From Rubrobacter tropicus (GTDB taxonomy: Bacteria > Actinomycetota > Rubrobacteria > Rubrobacterales > Rubrobacteraceae): a stretch of 64,000 bases of DNA. Position 1 is the first letter of the stretch. Each line of letters begins with the position of its first letter. The stretch is taken from the NCBI RefSeq assembly GCF_011492945.1, contig NZ_CP045119.1, forward strand, positions 3,906,001-3,970,000. Reading direction: 5' to 3'. The translations under genes and the position numbers were made by a program. Below, piece after piece: positions 27,033 through 36,664 of this stretch. Under the pieces are notes generated by a model, which was not told where the DNA came from, did no database searches, and worked only from the letters and a program-made list of their open reading frames with translations.

Positions 27033-27731
27033 TCAAACCGTGTGGTCCGAGAACCCCGCGGTCTCCCCGTCGGGCATGATCAGCGCGCGGCGGACGGCCT
27101 CGGCGCACCGCCCGGTAGCATCCGGACGGAGCGGGTCCGACAGCGCGACCTCACTCGCGCGGATTCTCTCCTCATGGAACTCGCGGCCGAGTTCGCGCAA
27201 GAGCACGCGCGCGGCGGCCTGGCCCATATCGCAAAGCGGGTCGGGAGCATCCGGGGCCGCGCTGAAGTAGACCACGCACCCTCCACCGCCCCCGCGCATG
27301 ATCGGAAGCGCGGCCGTGACCGCGTACAGAAAGCCCTTGACGTTCACGTCCACCGAACGCTCGAAGGCCTCCACGTCAAGGCTCGCCAGCGGCGGAGCGG
27401 AAGCCCGGGCCATGAACAGCAGTGCGTCCAGGCCGCCGAACCCCTCCACCGCGGCCTCCATCAGGTGGTCCAGGTGGTGGCGCTTGGCTAGGTGGGTTCC
27501 GACGACCAGAGCCCGCCCCCCGGAGTCGGTTATCTCCTTCTCCAGCGCTTCCAGCCTGTCCCGACTGCGCCCTCCCAGCACCAGGTTCGCGCCCTCGTGG
27601 CCCAGCATCCTTGCCGTGGCGGCCCCAAAGTGGCCCGTGGCCCCGAGGACAACGGCGGTCTTGCCGGCCAGATCCCCACCTCCGACCATCGCGGGGTGTT
27701 CCGTCGCTCGACGAGCATCGTCTACTGCCAC
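27033..27731 (-). CDS. SDR-fold protein lacking the catalytic Tyr/Lys
   Basis: 232 residues. The nucleotide-binding motif is intact (VVLGATGHFGAATARML) and the Ser position is present (VVYFSAAP), but where YxxxK is expected the sequence reads MGQAA. It is therefore probably a binding protein or uses other chemistry. The GTG start follows AAGGAGGACCCT and overlaps the end of the VKOR gene by ten bases, so translation is coupled to VKOR-DsbA. Confidence 0.75.
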   Translation of the reverse strand: MAVDDARRATEHPAMVGGGDLAGKTAVVLGATGHFGAATARMLGHEGANLVLGGRSRDRLEALEKEITDSGGRALVVGTHLAKRHHLDHLMEAAVEGFGGLDALLFMARASAPPLASLDVEAFERSVDVNVKGFLYAVTAALPIMRGGGGGCVVYFSAAPDAPDPLCDMGQAAARVLLRELGREFHEERIRASEVALSDPLRPDATGRCAEAVRRALIMPDGETAGFSDHTV

Positions 27732-28192
27732 AGGGTCCTCCTTCTCGTCTCTCGCCGGTGGTCTCCGGGACGCACCCGTCGGCCTCCGGCCCGCTTGAGC
27801 CGGAGGACAGTGAGGGGAAGGGCAGACGTCACGAGAACGGCGCTCGCCACGCACCACTGACAGATGGCCCGGATCACGAAGAGTTCCAGCCAGGTCAGAT
27901 AGGCGCTGAACAGGGTGCCGATCAGGGCGACGAACAGACCGAAGAGCACCGCCCGCTCGCCCCTCGTCGCGGCCGAGAGCAGCAGCCCGGCATAGGCGAG
28001 CAGGCCGAGGGCGGCGACGGGGACACCCAGTATCTCGGAGTAGCGGCTCGTCTGGACCGTCTCGCAACCGCTACCGTCGCCGACGCAGACGGGCACGGTC
28101 CCCCGCAGGTGACCCCACGTGAGGTAGGCGCTGATCAGGATGCCTGCCAACGCGAGCAGGGCGAGCAGGACCCGGAGGCCGCGCTCGCCCAC
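27722..28192 (-). CDS. VKOR-family disulfide-generating membrane protein
   Basis: 156 residues with four to five helices. Loop cysteines are in VCVGDGSGCETV and the active pair is CQWC (ICQWCVASAVL). Bacterial VKOR re-oxidises DsbA using quinone. The start GTG overlaps the stop of the upstream DsbA-like gene (TAGTG), so the two are translationally coupled and form an oxidative folding pair. Confidence 0.93.
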   Translation of the reverse strand: MGERGLRVLLALLALAGILISAYLTWGHLRGTVPVCVGDGSGCETVQTSRYSEILGVPVAALGLLAYAGLLLSAATRGERAVLFGLFVALIGTLFSAYLTWLELFVIRAICQWCVASAVLVTSALPLTVLRLKRAGGRRVRPGDHRRETRRRTLWQ

Positions 28193-28854
28193 TAGCCCTT
28201 CACCTCCTCGATGGCCTTCTCGATCTCCTCCATCGGCACCGCTCCTCTCAGCTTCCTCTCGCCCTCGGGGCCGGAGATCACCAGTGTCGGCGTGCTGTTT
28301 ACGCCGTCCTCGTTCGCCTTCGTCTGGACGGCGTTCAGTTCCTCCTCGACTAAGTCCTCGCCCCGCGCCTCGTCCCACTCGCTCACGTCGAGATCCTGCG
28401 TCTCCTCCGCCAGGTTCGTCAGGAACTCCTCGGTGGCGTAGCCGCTGTTCTCCGCGCCCTGGTTCTGAAAGAGAAGGAAAGCGTACTGCCAGTAGCGGTC
28501 CTGCTCCCCGGCGGCGATGGCCGCCCGGGCGGTGGATACCGAGTCGGGGCCGAGGAAGGCGAGCGTCTCGGAGACGAGCTTCGCCTCCCCGGGCTCCACG
28601 TGGCGCTCGACCACCTCCGGCAACGTCTCGCGCGCGAACTGGGCGCACGCGGGGCACTGGAAGTCCTCGTAGAGCCGGATGGTCACCGGCGCGTCCTCCT
28701 CGCCGAGCCTCGTCCCGTCCTGCGGGATGCCCGCGAAGACGTCCTGAGAGCCGCCTCCGCCCCCCAACTGGCTGAGGACCACCATAAGCCCGGCCACGAC
28801 GACCGCGACCACGACCATGCCGACCGCGAGCCGCGTAGTTCCTCTCTGCATCAT
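28192..28854 (-). CDS. DsbA-like thioredoxin-fold protein
   Basis: 220 residues. One N-terminal membrane anchor (about 10-32) is followed by a thioredoxin fold with insert. The active site is CPAC in EDFQCPACAQFARE, with the cis-Pro in NSTPTLVISG. It oxidises thiols of exported proteins and is re-oxidised by the adjoining VKOR. The start (first of two ATG codons) follows GGAGAGAGG. Confidence 0.92.
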   Translation of the reverse strand: MMQRGTTRLAVGMVVVAVVVAGLMVVLSQLGGGGGSQDVFAGIPQDGTRLGEEDAPVTIRLYEDFQCPACAQFARETLPEVVERHVEPGEAKLVSETLAFLGPDSVSTARAAIAAGEQDRYWQYAFLLFQNQGAENSGYATEEFLTNLAEETQDLDVSEWDEARGEDLVEEELNAVQTKANEDGVNSTPTLVISGPEGERKLRGAVPMEEIEKAIEEVKG

Positions 28855-28948
28855 CGATACCTCTCTCCGGAAACTCCTCTTCACGCCGGGGCAACCGTCG
28901 ATCCACGCAGACACCGACAAACAAGCCCCGGAAAACCTGCCGACCCGT

Positions 28949-29278
28949 CTAGGTCCGGGGCGGCTCGAGCTCCGGAGAGAGATAGACCTCGGCGGGCTTC
29001 CGATCGGAGGCGAAGCGGCGCCGAATGCGCCCGGCGAACGCCGGCGCGGCCGGGATCGCCCTGACCAACGCGACGACCATCCCGGCAGGCAGCTCGCTGG
29101 AAGCCGGGACGTGAGCCTGCGAGAAGTGCGGGCACCCGGGCTCGCCGCAGGAACCCGTGGCCTCCAGGTACGGGTAGAGAGCAGCGAACGCGAGTACGAG
29201 CGCCGCGAGCGCCCCCAGAAGCGCTCGACGCAGGCTCGCGCAGGACGCCCAGATCTTTCCTCTCGACTCGCTGCTCAA
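28949..29278 (-). CDS. Anchored protein with CGEPGCPHF motif
   Basis: 109 residues, one membrane segment (about 18-42), then TGSCGEPGCPHFSQ outside the membrane. The two Cys and His could bind metal or form a disulfide, fitting the DsbA-VKOR genes just downstream on the same strand. TTG start with an AGAGGG site 12 bases away. No family name is known to me. Confidence 0.55.
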   Translation of the reverse strand: MSSESRGKIWASCASLRRALLGALAALVLAFAALYPYLEATGSCGEPGCPHFSQAHVPASSELPAGMVVALVRAIPAAPAFAGRIRRRFASDRKPAEVYLSPELEPPRT

Positions 29279-29317
29279 CGCGGTGTCCGCCCTCTTGGTG
29301 CGTCCGCTCTCCGTACT

Positions 29318-29842
29318 CTACTCCGATGGGGTCCTCGTCGCGCCACCGGAGGTGCTCACCGGCCCCCTCTCCCACTCGCCCATCTTCCCGCCGAAGAAGC
29401 CTCCGAGGAGGTTGAGGACGAGGAGTGCGAGGCTCGCCAGCAAAGCGCCGCCGGCGAACCCGAGCGTTACGGAGGGGAACGGAATCCCCCCTTCGACCAG
29501 GAAGAGCCCGGCGGTGGCCAGGAGGATGGCCGAGACCACCGCCACGGCGACCACCACGAAGAGGAACCCGAGGATCGCCACCATCACGCCGTGCAACCCA
29601 CCGGAGGCGCGCGCTCTCCTGCCTGCCACGTAGCCGCCCGCGAAGTGGGCCAGGAAACCGGAGATCAGCGAGATCGTCACGACCCCGGTCGTGGGGTTCG
29701 CGGCGTCCAGCGCTTCTCCACCGAACAGCAGAATATGGGCCGCCTCGAAGAGGAGATTGAGCAAGATGCCCGTCACGATCGCGGCGGCCCACCCCACGAT
29801 CACGGCCCTCCAATCCATCTTCTCCGACACCCTGCGGAACAT
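29318..29842 (-). CDS. TIGR04086-like membrane protein
   Basis: 174 residues with four to five helices and glycine-rich helix faces (WAAAIVTGILLNLLF, GGYVAGRRARASGGLHGVMV). This resembles the TIGR04086/YrzE membrane family, function unknown. ATG follows GGGAGGTAAGCCC. It starts 18 bases after narI, so it is probably the last gene of the nar transcript. Confidence 0.65.
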   Translation of the reverse strand: MFRRVSEKMDWRAVIVGWAAAIVTGILLNLLFEAAHILLFGGEALDAANPTTGVVTISLISGFLAHFAGGYVAGRRARASGGLHGVMVAILGFLFVVVAVAVVSAILLATAGLFLVEGGIPFPSVTLGFAGGALLASLALLVLNLLGGFFGGKMGEWERGPVSTSGGATRTPSE

Positions 29843-29860
29843 GGGCTTACCTCCCGAAGC

Positions 29861-30640
29861 TCATTCGACGCGCCGGCTCTGCTCCACCCCGGGAGTCGTC
29901 TTCCCCGACTTCCGCGCCCTCTCGCGGGTCAGGGTCGCCTGGGGGTTGGAGCTGCGGTACTGGACGGGGCTGCGGCGCAGGTAGCCTAAAGGTACGCTCC
30001 AGGCATGCACCAGGCTGGAGAAGGGCCAAAGGGCGAAGAGTAAGAAGGCCGAGAGGGTGTGAAGCTGGAAAATCAGGGGCGCCTCGACCATCAGCTCGGG
30101 CTGCGGGGAGAAATAGAGGAGGCTGCGGAACCAGGGGCCGATGGTGTCCCGGTACTCGAACTCCTCCTGTAGCTCGTACTGGCTGACGTACACTCGGTAA
30201 CCGATGGTGGCGGCCATACCCAGCAGGATCACCACCAACAGCAAGGCATCCGTCACGAACTTGATCGTCTCCGTGTTGCTCCTGATGCGCCCGATAAACC
30301 AGCGGCGGAGATTCAGCAGCAGGATGTCGATCAGGGCGACGACCCCGACCACCGAACCGGCCCACAGCGAGAGCAGATGGTAGTCGTGGTCCGAGACCCC
30401 CATCGCTCTGTAGACCTCTATGGGTACGAGCAGGCCCATGACGTGACCGCCGAAGACGAAGAGCAGCCCCCAGTGGAGGAGTAAGACGCCCCACATCAGT
30501 ATCCGCCGCTCCAGGATCTGGCTGGACTTCGGCGTCCAGCCGTACTGGTCGTAGCGGTAACGGTAGACGTGCCCCAAGACGAAGGTCATCAGGGAGAGGT
30601 ACGGGAAGATTACCCACAGGAACTGCTCCCAGAGGTTCAA
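29861..30640 (-). CDS. narI: Respiratory nitrate reductase gamma subunit
   Basis: 259 residues, five membrane helices, cytochrome b subunit that takes electrons from menaquinol and passes them to NarH. Candidate haem ligands are the His residues in LHWGLLFVFGGHVMG and in FQLHTLSAFLLFALWPFSSLVHAW. The short basic tail after GYLRRSPVQYRSS is cytosolic. Its ATG overlaps the narJ stop by four bases (ATGA). Confidence 0.95.
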   Translation of the reverse strand: MNLWEQFLWVIFPYLSLMTFVLGHVYRYRYDQYGWTPKSSQILERRILMWGVLLLHWGLLFVFGGHVMGLLVPIEVYRAMGVSDHDYHLLSLWAGSVVGVVALIDILLLNLRRWFIGRIRSNTETIKFVTDALLLVVILLGMAATIGYRVYVSQYELQEEFEYRDTIGPWFRSLLYFSPQPELMVEAPLIFQLHTLSAFLLFALWPFSSLVHAWSVPLGYLRRSPVQYRSSNPQATLTRERARKSGKTTPGVEQSRRVE

Positions 30641-31287
30641 TGCTTCCTCCCGTGGAAGGTGACGTTGCTACCGGGGGAGCTACCGGCCAGGGTCCCACCC
30701 GCGGGCGAGTCGGCCGCGTAAGGTTCGAGACCGACGGTCTCCTGTGGCGGCCCCTGCACGATGAGCTTCCGCATCTCCATGACGGTCTCCTCGTCGAGCT
30801 CCGGCAGGAAGAAGCAGAGCGCCTCGAGGAGATGCGCGCAGGGGCTCCGGTCATGGTGCAGGGACCGACGGATCACCTCTATGGCCCCCCGGTGCCCGGC
30901 GAGCATCGTCAGCCCCTCCTCCGGGGCAACGGCGGCGAACTCCAGCACGAGCGGGAGGTAGTCGGGAAGCTCGGTCGTGTCGAGCGGGTAGCCGGCCCTC
31001 TCGTAGGCGGCCTTCATGTCCGCGAGGACCTGGCCGCACGCCCTCTGGTCGCCGTAGCGGTAGTAGCTCAGGTACAAACAACCCCGCCGGTTGAAATCGA
31101 AGGTGGCTGTGTACCTCTCCTGCAAACGCTGCGGGGACTCATTCTGCCAGTAAGCGAGGAACTCGATCATGGCGTTCCTGGCGGGGGAGTCCGGCAGCTC
31201 GCGCACGGCCCCGACCACCTCTTCGCGGGCTTCGAGTATGGCGGCGTCAGGGTAGCGCAGCAGGATGGAGAGCAGCTTGAAGATCAC
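30637..31287 (-). CDS. narJ: Nitrate reductase assembly chaperone
   Basis: 216 residues, all-helical NarJ/TorD family. YLSYYRYGDQRACGQVLADM and PDYLPLVLEFAA are the family's conserved stretches. It keeps NarGH in a competent state for molybdenum cofactor insertion and membrane docking. It overlaps both narH and narI by four bases, so the operon is tightly coupled. Confidence 0.93.
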   Translation of the reverse strand: MIFKLLSILLRYPDAAILEAREEVVGAVRELPDSPARNAMIEFLAYWQNESPQRLQERYTATFDFNRRGCLYLSYYRYGDQRACGQVLADMKAAYERAGYPLDTTELPDYLPLVLEFAAVAPEEGLTMLAGHRGAIEVIRRSLHHDRSPCAHLLEALCFFLPELDEETVMEMRKLIVQGPPQETVGLEPYAADSPAGGTLAGSSPGSNVTFHGRKH

Positions 31288-33002
31288 GCTCCAGCCCCCC
31301 TGGGCTTGAGGTGAAAGGACTGGAAGTCCTTTTTGCTCTTGATCGTGACACTGGTCGTTTGCGCTTGCCCGCCGACCTCCCTGGCCTTCTTCTCAAGCTC
31401 CACCTCCTTCTTGCTCTTGAACGTTACGTTGGGCGCCTGCACCCGCCCGCCGACCTTCTCGAGCTCCGCCTTCATCGCGTAGAAGGCTTCGTTGCGGCCT
31501 CCGCCGTTGGTACCGTGCCCGTCCGTGGCGGGCTCCGCGCAGCTTCCGGGGCCGCCGGCGAAGTCGAGGCCGCAGGAACCCTGCTGCTCGTCGAGCTCGT
31601 GGGCGAGTTCCTTGTGGGCCAGCGGGATGACGTAGCGGTCCTCGTACTTGGCGATGGCGAGCAGGCGGTACATGTCCTCGATCTCCCGCGGCGTCATGCC
31701 GACGGAGGCGGCGATGTCAGCCTCGGACGCGCCGGAGATGTTCTTCTCGCGCATGTAGCCGCGCATCGCGGCGAGCCGCTTGAGGACGTGCCGGACCACC
31801 TCCTCGTCGCCGGCGGAGAGCAGGTTAGCGAGGTACTGGATCGGTATCCTCAAATCGTCTATCGCCGGAAAGACGTCGTCGGGGTCGGCCTCAGAGCCCT
31901 CGCCCTCGACGAAGCCCATCACCGGCGAGAGCGGCGGCACGTACCAGACCATCGGGAGGGTACGGAACTCCGGGTGCAGCGGCAGCGCGATCCCCCACTC
32001 TATCGCCAGCGGGTAGATCGGGGACCGCTGCGCGGCCTCGATCCAGTCGTCCGGTATCCCGTCGAAGCGCGCCTGCTCGACCACCGCCGGATCCTTCGGA
32101 TCCAGGAACACCGACCGCTGCGCCTCCAGGAGGTCTTTGTCGTCGGGCACGGAGGCGGCCTCTTCTACCCGGTCGGCGTCGTAGAGGACGAGCCCGATGT
32201 AGCGCAGACGTCCGACGCAAGTCTCAGAGCAGATGGTCGGCTGGCCAGCCTCGATGCGCGGGTAGCAGAGTGTGCACTTCTCGGCCTTGCCAGAGTCCCA
32301 ATTGAAGTAGACCTTCTTGTAAGGGCAGCCGGAAACGCAGTAACGCCACCCCCGGCACTGCTCCTGGTCCACGAGCACGATGCCGTCCTCCTCGCGCTTG
32401 TACATCGCTCCGGAGGGGCACGACGCCACACAGGACGGGTTGAGGCAGTGCTCGCAGATGCGCGGCAGGTACGCCATGAAGACCTTCTCGTACTCGAAGC
32501 GAACCGATTCCTCCAGCTCGCCCCGGATGTTCGGGTCGAAGCGGGCGGTTTCGGGGGCGCCGGCGAGGTCGTCCTCCCAGTTGGGTCCCCACTCGAGCTC
32601 CATCGGCTCGCCGGAGAGCTGCGAGATGGGCTGCGCGACGGGCTGGTGCTCCGAGAGCTTCGCCTTGGTGAGGGTCTCGTAGTCGTAGGTCCACGGCTCG
32701 TAGAAGTCGTCTATGGAGGGGAGGTCGGGGTTGTAGAAGAGGTTGGCGAGTTTACGGAGCTTGCCGCCGGCCTTGAGCTCGAGCTTGCCGTTCTTGCCTA
32801 GAGTCCAGCCGCCCTTCCACTTCTCCTGGTCTTCCCACTGCTTCGGGTAGCCGACGCCTGGCTTGGTCTCGACGTCGTTCCACCACATGTACTCGGCGCC
32901 CTCGCGGTTGGTCCAGACGTTCTTGCACGTCACGCTGCACGTGTGGCAGCCGATACATTTGTCCAGGTTCATCACCATGGCGATCTGCGCTTTTATGCGC
33001 AC
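31284..33002 (-). CDS. narH: Respiratory nitrate reductase beta subunit
   Basis: 572 residues. Four Fe-S clusters are supported by CIGCHTCSVTCKNVW, CEHCLNPSCVASCPSG, CRGWRYCVSGCPYKK and CTLCYPRIEAGQPTICSETC; the Trp in CRGW is the usual 3Fe-4S marker. It passes electrons from NarI to NarG on the membrane's inner face. The protein is about 60 residues longer than E. coli NarH. The extra C-terminal tail holds two similar copies of a motif (VGGRVQAPNVTFKSKKE and VGGQAQTTSVTIKSKKD). Confidence 0.96.
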   Translation of the reverse strand: MRIKAQIAMVMNLDKCIGCHTCSVTCKNVWTNREGAEYMWWNDVETKPGVGYPKQWEDQEKWKGGWTLGKNGKLELKAGGKLRKLANLFYNPDLPSIDDFYEPWTYDYETLTKAKLSEHQPVAQPISQLSGEPMELEWGPNWEDDLAGAPETARFDPNIRGELEESVRFEYEKVFMAYLPRICEHCLNPSCVASCPSGAMYKREEDGIVLVDQEQCRGWRYCVSGCPYKKVYFNWDSGKAEKCTLCYPRIEAGQPTICSETCVGRLRYIGLVLYDADRVEEAASVPDDKDLLEAQRSVFLDPKDPAVVEQARFDGIPDDWIEAAQRSPIYPLAIEWGIALPLHPEFRTLPMVWYVPPLSPVMGFVEGEGSEADPDDVFPAIDDLRIPIQYLANLLSAGDEEVVRHVLKRLAAMRGYMREKNISGASEADIAASVGMTPREIEDMYRLLAIAKYEDRYVIPLAHKELAHELDEQQGSCGLDFAGGPGSCAEPATDGHGTNGGGRNEAFYAMKAELEKVGGRVQAPNVTFKSKKEVELEKKAREVGGQAQTTSVTIKSKKDFQSFHLKPRGAGA

Positions 33003-36000
33003 TAGTACTCGACCTCCTTCAGGCGCTTGCGGATCACGGTCAGCTCGTCGCGCTGCGACCCCGTGGGACCGTAGTAGTTGAAGCCGTAGGAGAGCTGGGC
33101 GTAGCCCCCGATCATGTGCGTCGGCTTGACGTAGATCTTGGTGAGCGAGTTCTCCGTGCCGCCGCGCGTTCCGGATAGCTCCGTCAGCGGCACGTTCAGG
33201 TGCCGGTCCTGGGAGTGGTACATGATCGAGGTCCCCTCCGGGATGCGATGGGAGACGACGGCCCTAGCCGAGACTACCCCGTTCCGATTGAAAGCCTCCA
33301 GCCAGTCGTTGTCCTTGACACCTATCTTCTCCGCGTCGCGGTCGCTGATCCAGATGACCGGTCCGCCCCTAAACAGGGTGAGCATCCTCAGGTTGTCCTG
33401 GAACTCGGAGTGGATGGACCACTTGGAGTGCGGCGTGAGGTACTTGAGGACGACCTCGGAGCGGCCCTCCTCGCCCGAGGTGAGGTCGCCGAGGTGCTTG
33501 GCGAGCCTGAGGGGCGGACGGTAGATCGGCAACCCTTCGCCGTACTCGAGCATCCACTCGTGGTCCACGTAGAACTGTTGCCGCCCAGTGAGCGTGCGCC
33601 ACGGGATCGACCGGTCTACGTTGATGGTGAACGGGGAGTAGCGGCGCGTGCGGCTCTCGGTGCCCGACCACTCGGGGGAGGCGATCACCTTGCGCGGCTG
33701 GGTCGTGATGTCGGCGAAGGTGATGAGCTCCTCGCCCCGCTCCTCGGAGAGGTCGGCCAACTTCACGCCGGTGCGCTTCTCCATCTGCTTGAAGCCCTCG
33801 ACCGAGAGCCGGCCGTTGGTCGTCCCGGAGAGAGCAAGTATCGCCTCGCAGACCTGATCCGCACGCGCGATGGACGGACGTCCGTCCCCGGCGCCGCCAC
33901 GAACGGTCCCGTTCTTCTTTCCGAGGTACTCGATCTCCGGCACGGGCTTCCACAGGTTGCCCTTGGCCCCGATGCCAACTTCCTCGATCGCAGGGCCCAG
34001 AGCTTTCATCTTCTCGGCGATGGCCCCGTAGTCGCGTTCGATCACAACCAGTTTCGGCATCGTCTTGCCGGGGATGGGCTCGCACTCGCCCTTCTTCCAG
34101 TCGAGCACCCTCCCCGAGGGCTGGGCCAGCTCGTCGGGGCTGTCGTGCATCAGGGGTACGGCGAGCAGGTCTTTCCTGACCCCCAGGTGCTTCTTCCCGA
34201 GTTTGGAGAACGCTTCGGCAACGTAGTTGAAGATGTCCCAGTCGCTCTTGGCCTCCCAGGGAGGCGTTATCGCGGGGTTGAATGGGTGGACGAACGGGTG
34301 CATGTCCGTGGAGGAGATATCGTGCTTCTCGTACCAGGTCGCGGTCGGCAGGACTATGTCCGAGTACAGTGACGACCCGTTCTTGCGGAAGTCTATCGTC
34401 GTTAGCAGGTCTAGCTTGCCCTCCGGCGCCTCCTCCCGCCAGACTACCTCTTCCGGACGCATCCCTTCGGGCATCTCTTCGCTGCGCACCGCCGCGTCGG
34501 GCACGCCGAGGAGGTGCTTGAGGAAGAACTCGTGGCCCTTGGCCGACGACCCCAGCAGGTTCGAGCGCCACAGGGTCAGCACGCGCGGGAAGTTCTCCGG
34601 CGCGTCCGGGTCCTCGGCGGCGAAGCGCAAGCGACCCGCCTTCAGCTCCCGGACGACGTACTCCTTCACGTCGATCCCCTCGCGCTCGGCCTCGGCCGTG
34701 ATCTCCAGCGGGTTGCGGTTGAAACCGGGGAAGGACGGCAGCCAACCAAGCCGGGCCGCCAGGGCGTTGCAGTCGGCGAAGTGCTTGCCGGCCAGCTTCC
34801 CCTTGCCAAGAGTGGTGACCAACTCGTCGGCCGCGAACGTCTCGTAGCGCCACTGGTTCGTGGCCAGGTACCAGAGAGGGGTGCCGGCCATGTGGCGGGT
34901 GGGCCTCGCCCAGTCGAAGGCGAAGGCTATCGTGGACCAGCCGGTTATGGGCCGCACCTTCTCCTGGCCGACGTAGTGCGCCCAGCCGCCGCCGTTCTTG
35001 CCCTGGCAGCCGCATAACAGGACCAACGTGAGCATGGCGCGGTAGATCTGGTCGGAGTGGTACCAGTGGTTCGTCCCGGCGCCCATGATGATCATGGACC
35101 GCCCCTCCGTCCGCTCGGCGTTGCGGGCGAACTCGCGCGCGATGCGTACGGTCCTTCCGGCGTCCACCCCGGTGACCTCTTCTTGCCAGGCCGGCGTGTA
35201 GGGTTCGGGATCGTCGTACCCCTCGGGCCACGCGCCCGGCAACCCCTCCCGTCCCACGCCAAACTGGGCGAGGAGCAAGTCGAAGACGGTCGTGACGAGG
35301 TGCCCGCCGACGCGCCTCACCGGCACCCCGCGCCTGAGCACGCCGCCGCTCTCCGTCTCACCCTCGTCGAAGCGCGGGAGGTCCAGCTCCACGAGCTCGT
35401 CGTGCCTTCCCAGCAAGCTAAGAGCGGGCTCTACCGCGCCGAGCTCCAGGTTCCACCGACCCTCGCCTTCGGCGCCGTACTTGAAGCCCATCGAGCCGTC
35501 CGGCACGACGGGCTCGCCCGTCTTCGCGTCGATAAGGGCGGTCTTCCACTCGGCGTTCTCGGAGGTCTCGCCGAGGTCGGCCGCGTGCAGAAAGCGGTCG
35601 GTGACGTAAGCGCCATCGCGCTCGCGCAGGGTGACGAGCATCGGCAGGTCCGTGTACTTCTTTGCGTAGTCCACGAAATATGGGACCTGGCGGTCGACGT
35701 AGAATTCCTTGAGGATGACGTGGCCCATCGCCATCGCCAGGGCGCCGTCGGTGCCGGGTTGGACCGGGAGCCAGTGGTCGGCGAACTTGGTGTGATCCGA
35801 GTAGTCCGGGCTCACGACCACCGTCTTCTGGCCGTTGTAGCGGGCCTCGGTCATGAAGTGGGCGTCGGGGGTGCGGGTGATGGGGACGTTCGAACCCCAC
35901 ATCATCAGGTACGAGGCGTTCCACCAGTCGGCCGACTCGGGCACGTCGGTCTGGTCGCCCCAGATCTGGGGCGAGCTGGGCGGCAGGTCCGCGTACCAGT

Positions 36001-36664
36001 CGTAGAAGCTCGGGATTATCCCCCCGATCAAGGACATGAAGCGCGAGCCGCCAGAGTAGGAGACCATGCTCATCGCCGGGATCGGCGAGAAGCCGATGAC
36101 ACGATCCGGTCCGTACTTCTTTATCGTGTACACGTGCGCGGCGGCCATGATCTCCGCGACCTCCGGCCACGAGACGCGTACGAGCCCACCCTTGCCCCTG
36201 ACGGACTTGTATGCCCTCGCCTTCTCCGGATCCTCGACTATGGAGGCCCATGCTTCCACGGGATCACCGGTCTGTGAGAGCGCCTCGCGGTACAGCTCCA
36301 TCAGGACACCCCGGACGTAGGGGTACTTTATGCGGATCGGGGAGTAGGTGTACCAGGAGAAGGACGCGCCCCTCGGGCACCCACGCGGCTCGTACTCGGG
36401 CATGTCGGGGCCATTGGACGGGTAGTCGGTCTGCTGGGACTCCCAGGTGATGATGCCGTCCTTGACGTAGACCTTCCACGAGCACGAGCCCGTGCAGTTC
36501 ACGCCGTGGGTGGAGCGCACGATCTTGTCGTGCTGCCACCGCTGGCGGTAGGCGTGCTCCCACTCCCTATCGCGGGCGTTGATCTCGCTGTGACCGTCGC
36601 CGTGCTTCTCCCCCCTGCGGAAGTACTGCAAATTCCTCAGCAGGGGGTTGGTGGTCTTCCCCAC
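33002..36664 (-). CDS. narG: Respiratory nitrate reductase alpha subunit
   Basis: 1220 residues from the GTG that overlaps the narK stop (TAGTG). The N-terminal Fe-S ligands follow the NarG pattern: His53, Cys57, Cys61, Cys96 (THGVNCTGSCSW ... PRGCPRG). The Mo-bis-MGD domains follow, with VVVSPDYSDHTKFADHW in the active-site region. No Tat signal is visible, so the enzyme should face the cytosol and need imported nitrate. The frame stays open to 36742, but that would overlap narK by 79 bases. Confidence 0.96.
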   Translation of the reverse strand: MGKTTNPLLRNLQYFRRGEKHGDGHSEINARDREWEHAYRQRWQHDKIVRSTHGVNCTGSCSWKVYVKDGIITWESQQTDYPSNGPDMPEYEPRGCPRGASFSWYTYSPIRIKYPYVRGVLMELYREALSQTGDPVEAWASIVEDPEKARAYKSVRGKGGLVRVSWPEVAEIMAAAHVYTIKKYGPDRVIGFSPIPAMSMVSYSGGSRFMSLIGGIIPSFYDWYADLPPSSPQIWGDQTDVPESADWWNASYLMMWGSNVPITRTPDAHFMTEARYNGQKTVVVSPDYSDHTKFADHWLPVQPGTDGALAMAMGHVILKEFYVDRQVPYFVDYAKKYTDLPMLVTLRERDGAYVTDRFLHAADLGETSENAEWKTALIDAKTGEPVVPDGSMGFKYGAEGEGRWNLELGAVEPALSLLGRHDELVELDLPRFDEGETESGGVLRRGVPVRRVGGHLVTTVFDLLLAQFGVGREGLPGAWPEGYDDPEPYTPAWQEEVTGVDAGRTVRIAREFARNAERTEGRSMIIMGAGTNHWYHSDQIYRAMLTLVLLCGCQGKNGGGWAHYVGQEKVRPITGWSTIAFAFDWARPTRHMAGTPLWYLATNQWRYETFAADELVTTLGKGKLAGKHFADCNALAARLGWLPSFPGFNRNPLEITAEAEREGIDVKEYVVRELKAGRLRFAAEDPDAPENFPRVLTLWRSNLLGSSAKGHEFFLKHLLGVPDAAVRSEEMPEGMRPEEVVWREEAPEGKLDLLTTIDFRKNGSSLYSDIVLPTATWYEKHDISSTDMHPFVHPFNPAITPPWEAKSDWDIFNYVAEAFSKLGKKHLGVRKDLLAVPLMHDSPDELAQPSGRVLDWKKGECEPIPGKTMPKLVVIERDYGAIAEKMKALGPAIEEVGIGAKGNLWKPVPEIEYLGKKNGTVRGGAGDGRPSIARADQVCEAILALSGTTNGRLSVEGFKQMEKRTGVKLADLSEERGEELITFADITTQPRKVIASPEWSGTESRTRRYSPFTINVDRSIPWRTLTGRQQFYVDHEWMLEYGEGLPIYRPPLRLAKHLGDLTSGEEGRSEVVLKYLTPHSKWSIHSEFQDNLRMLTLFRGGPVIWISDRDAEKIGVKDNDWLEAFNRNGVVSARAVVSHRIPEGTSIMYHSQDRHLNVPLTELSGTRGGTENSLTKIYVKPTHMIGGYAQLSYGFNYYGPTGSQRDELTVIRKRLKEVEY

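Noticed and set aside
33200-34372. 390-codon plus-strand open frame inside narG
   Set aside because: It is antisense to the conserved NarG sequence; long shadow frames are expected at this GC level.
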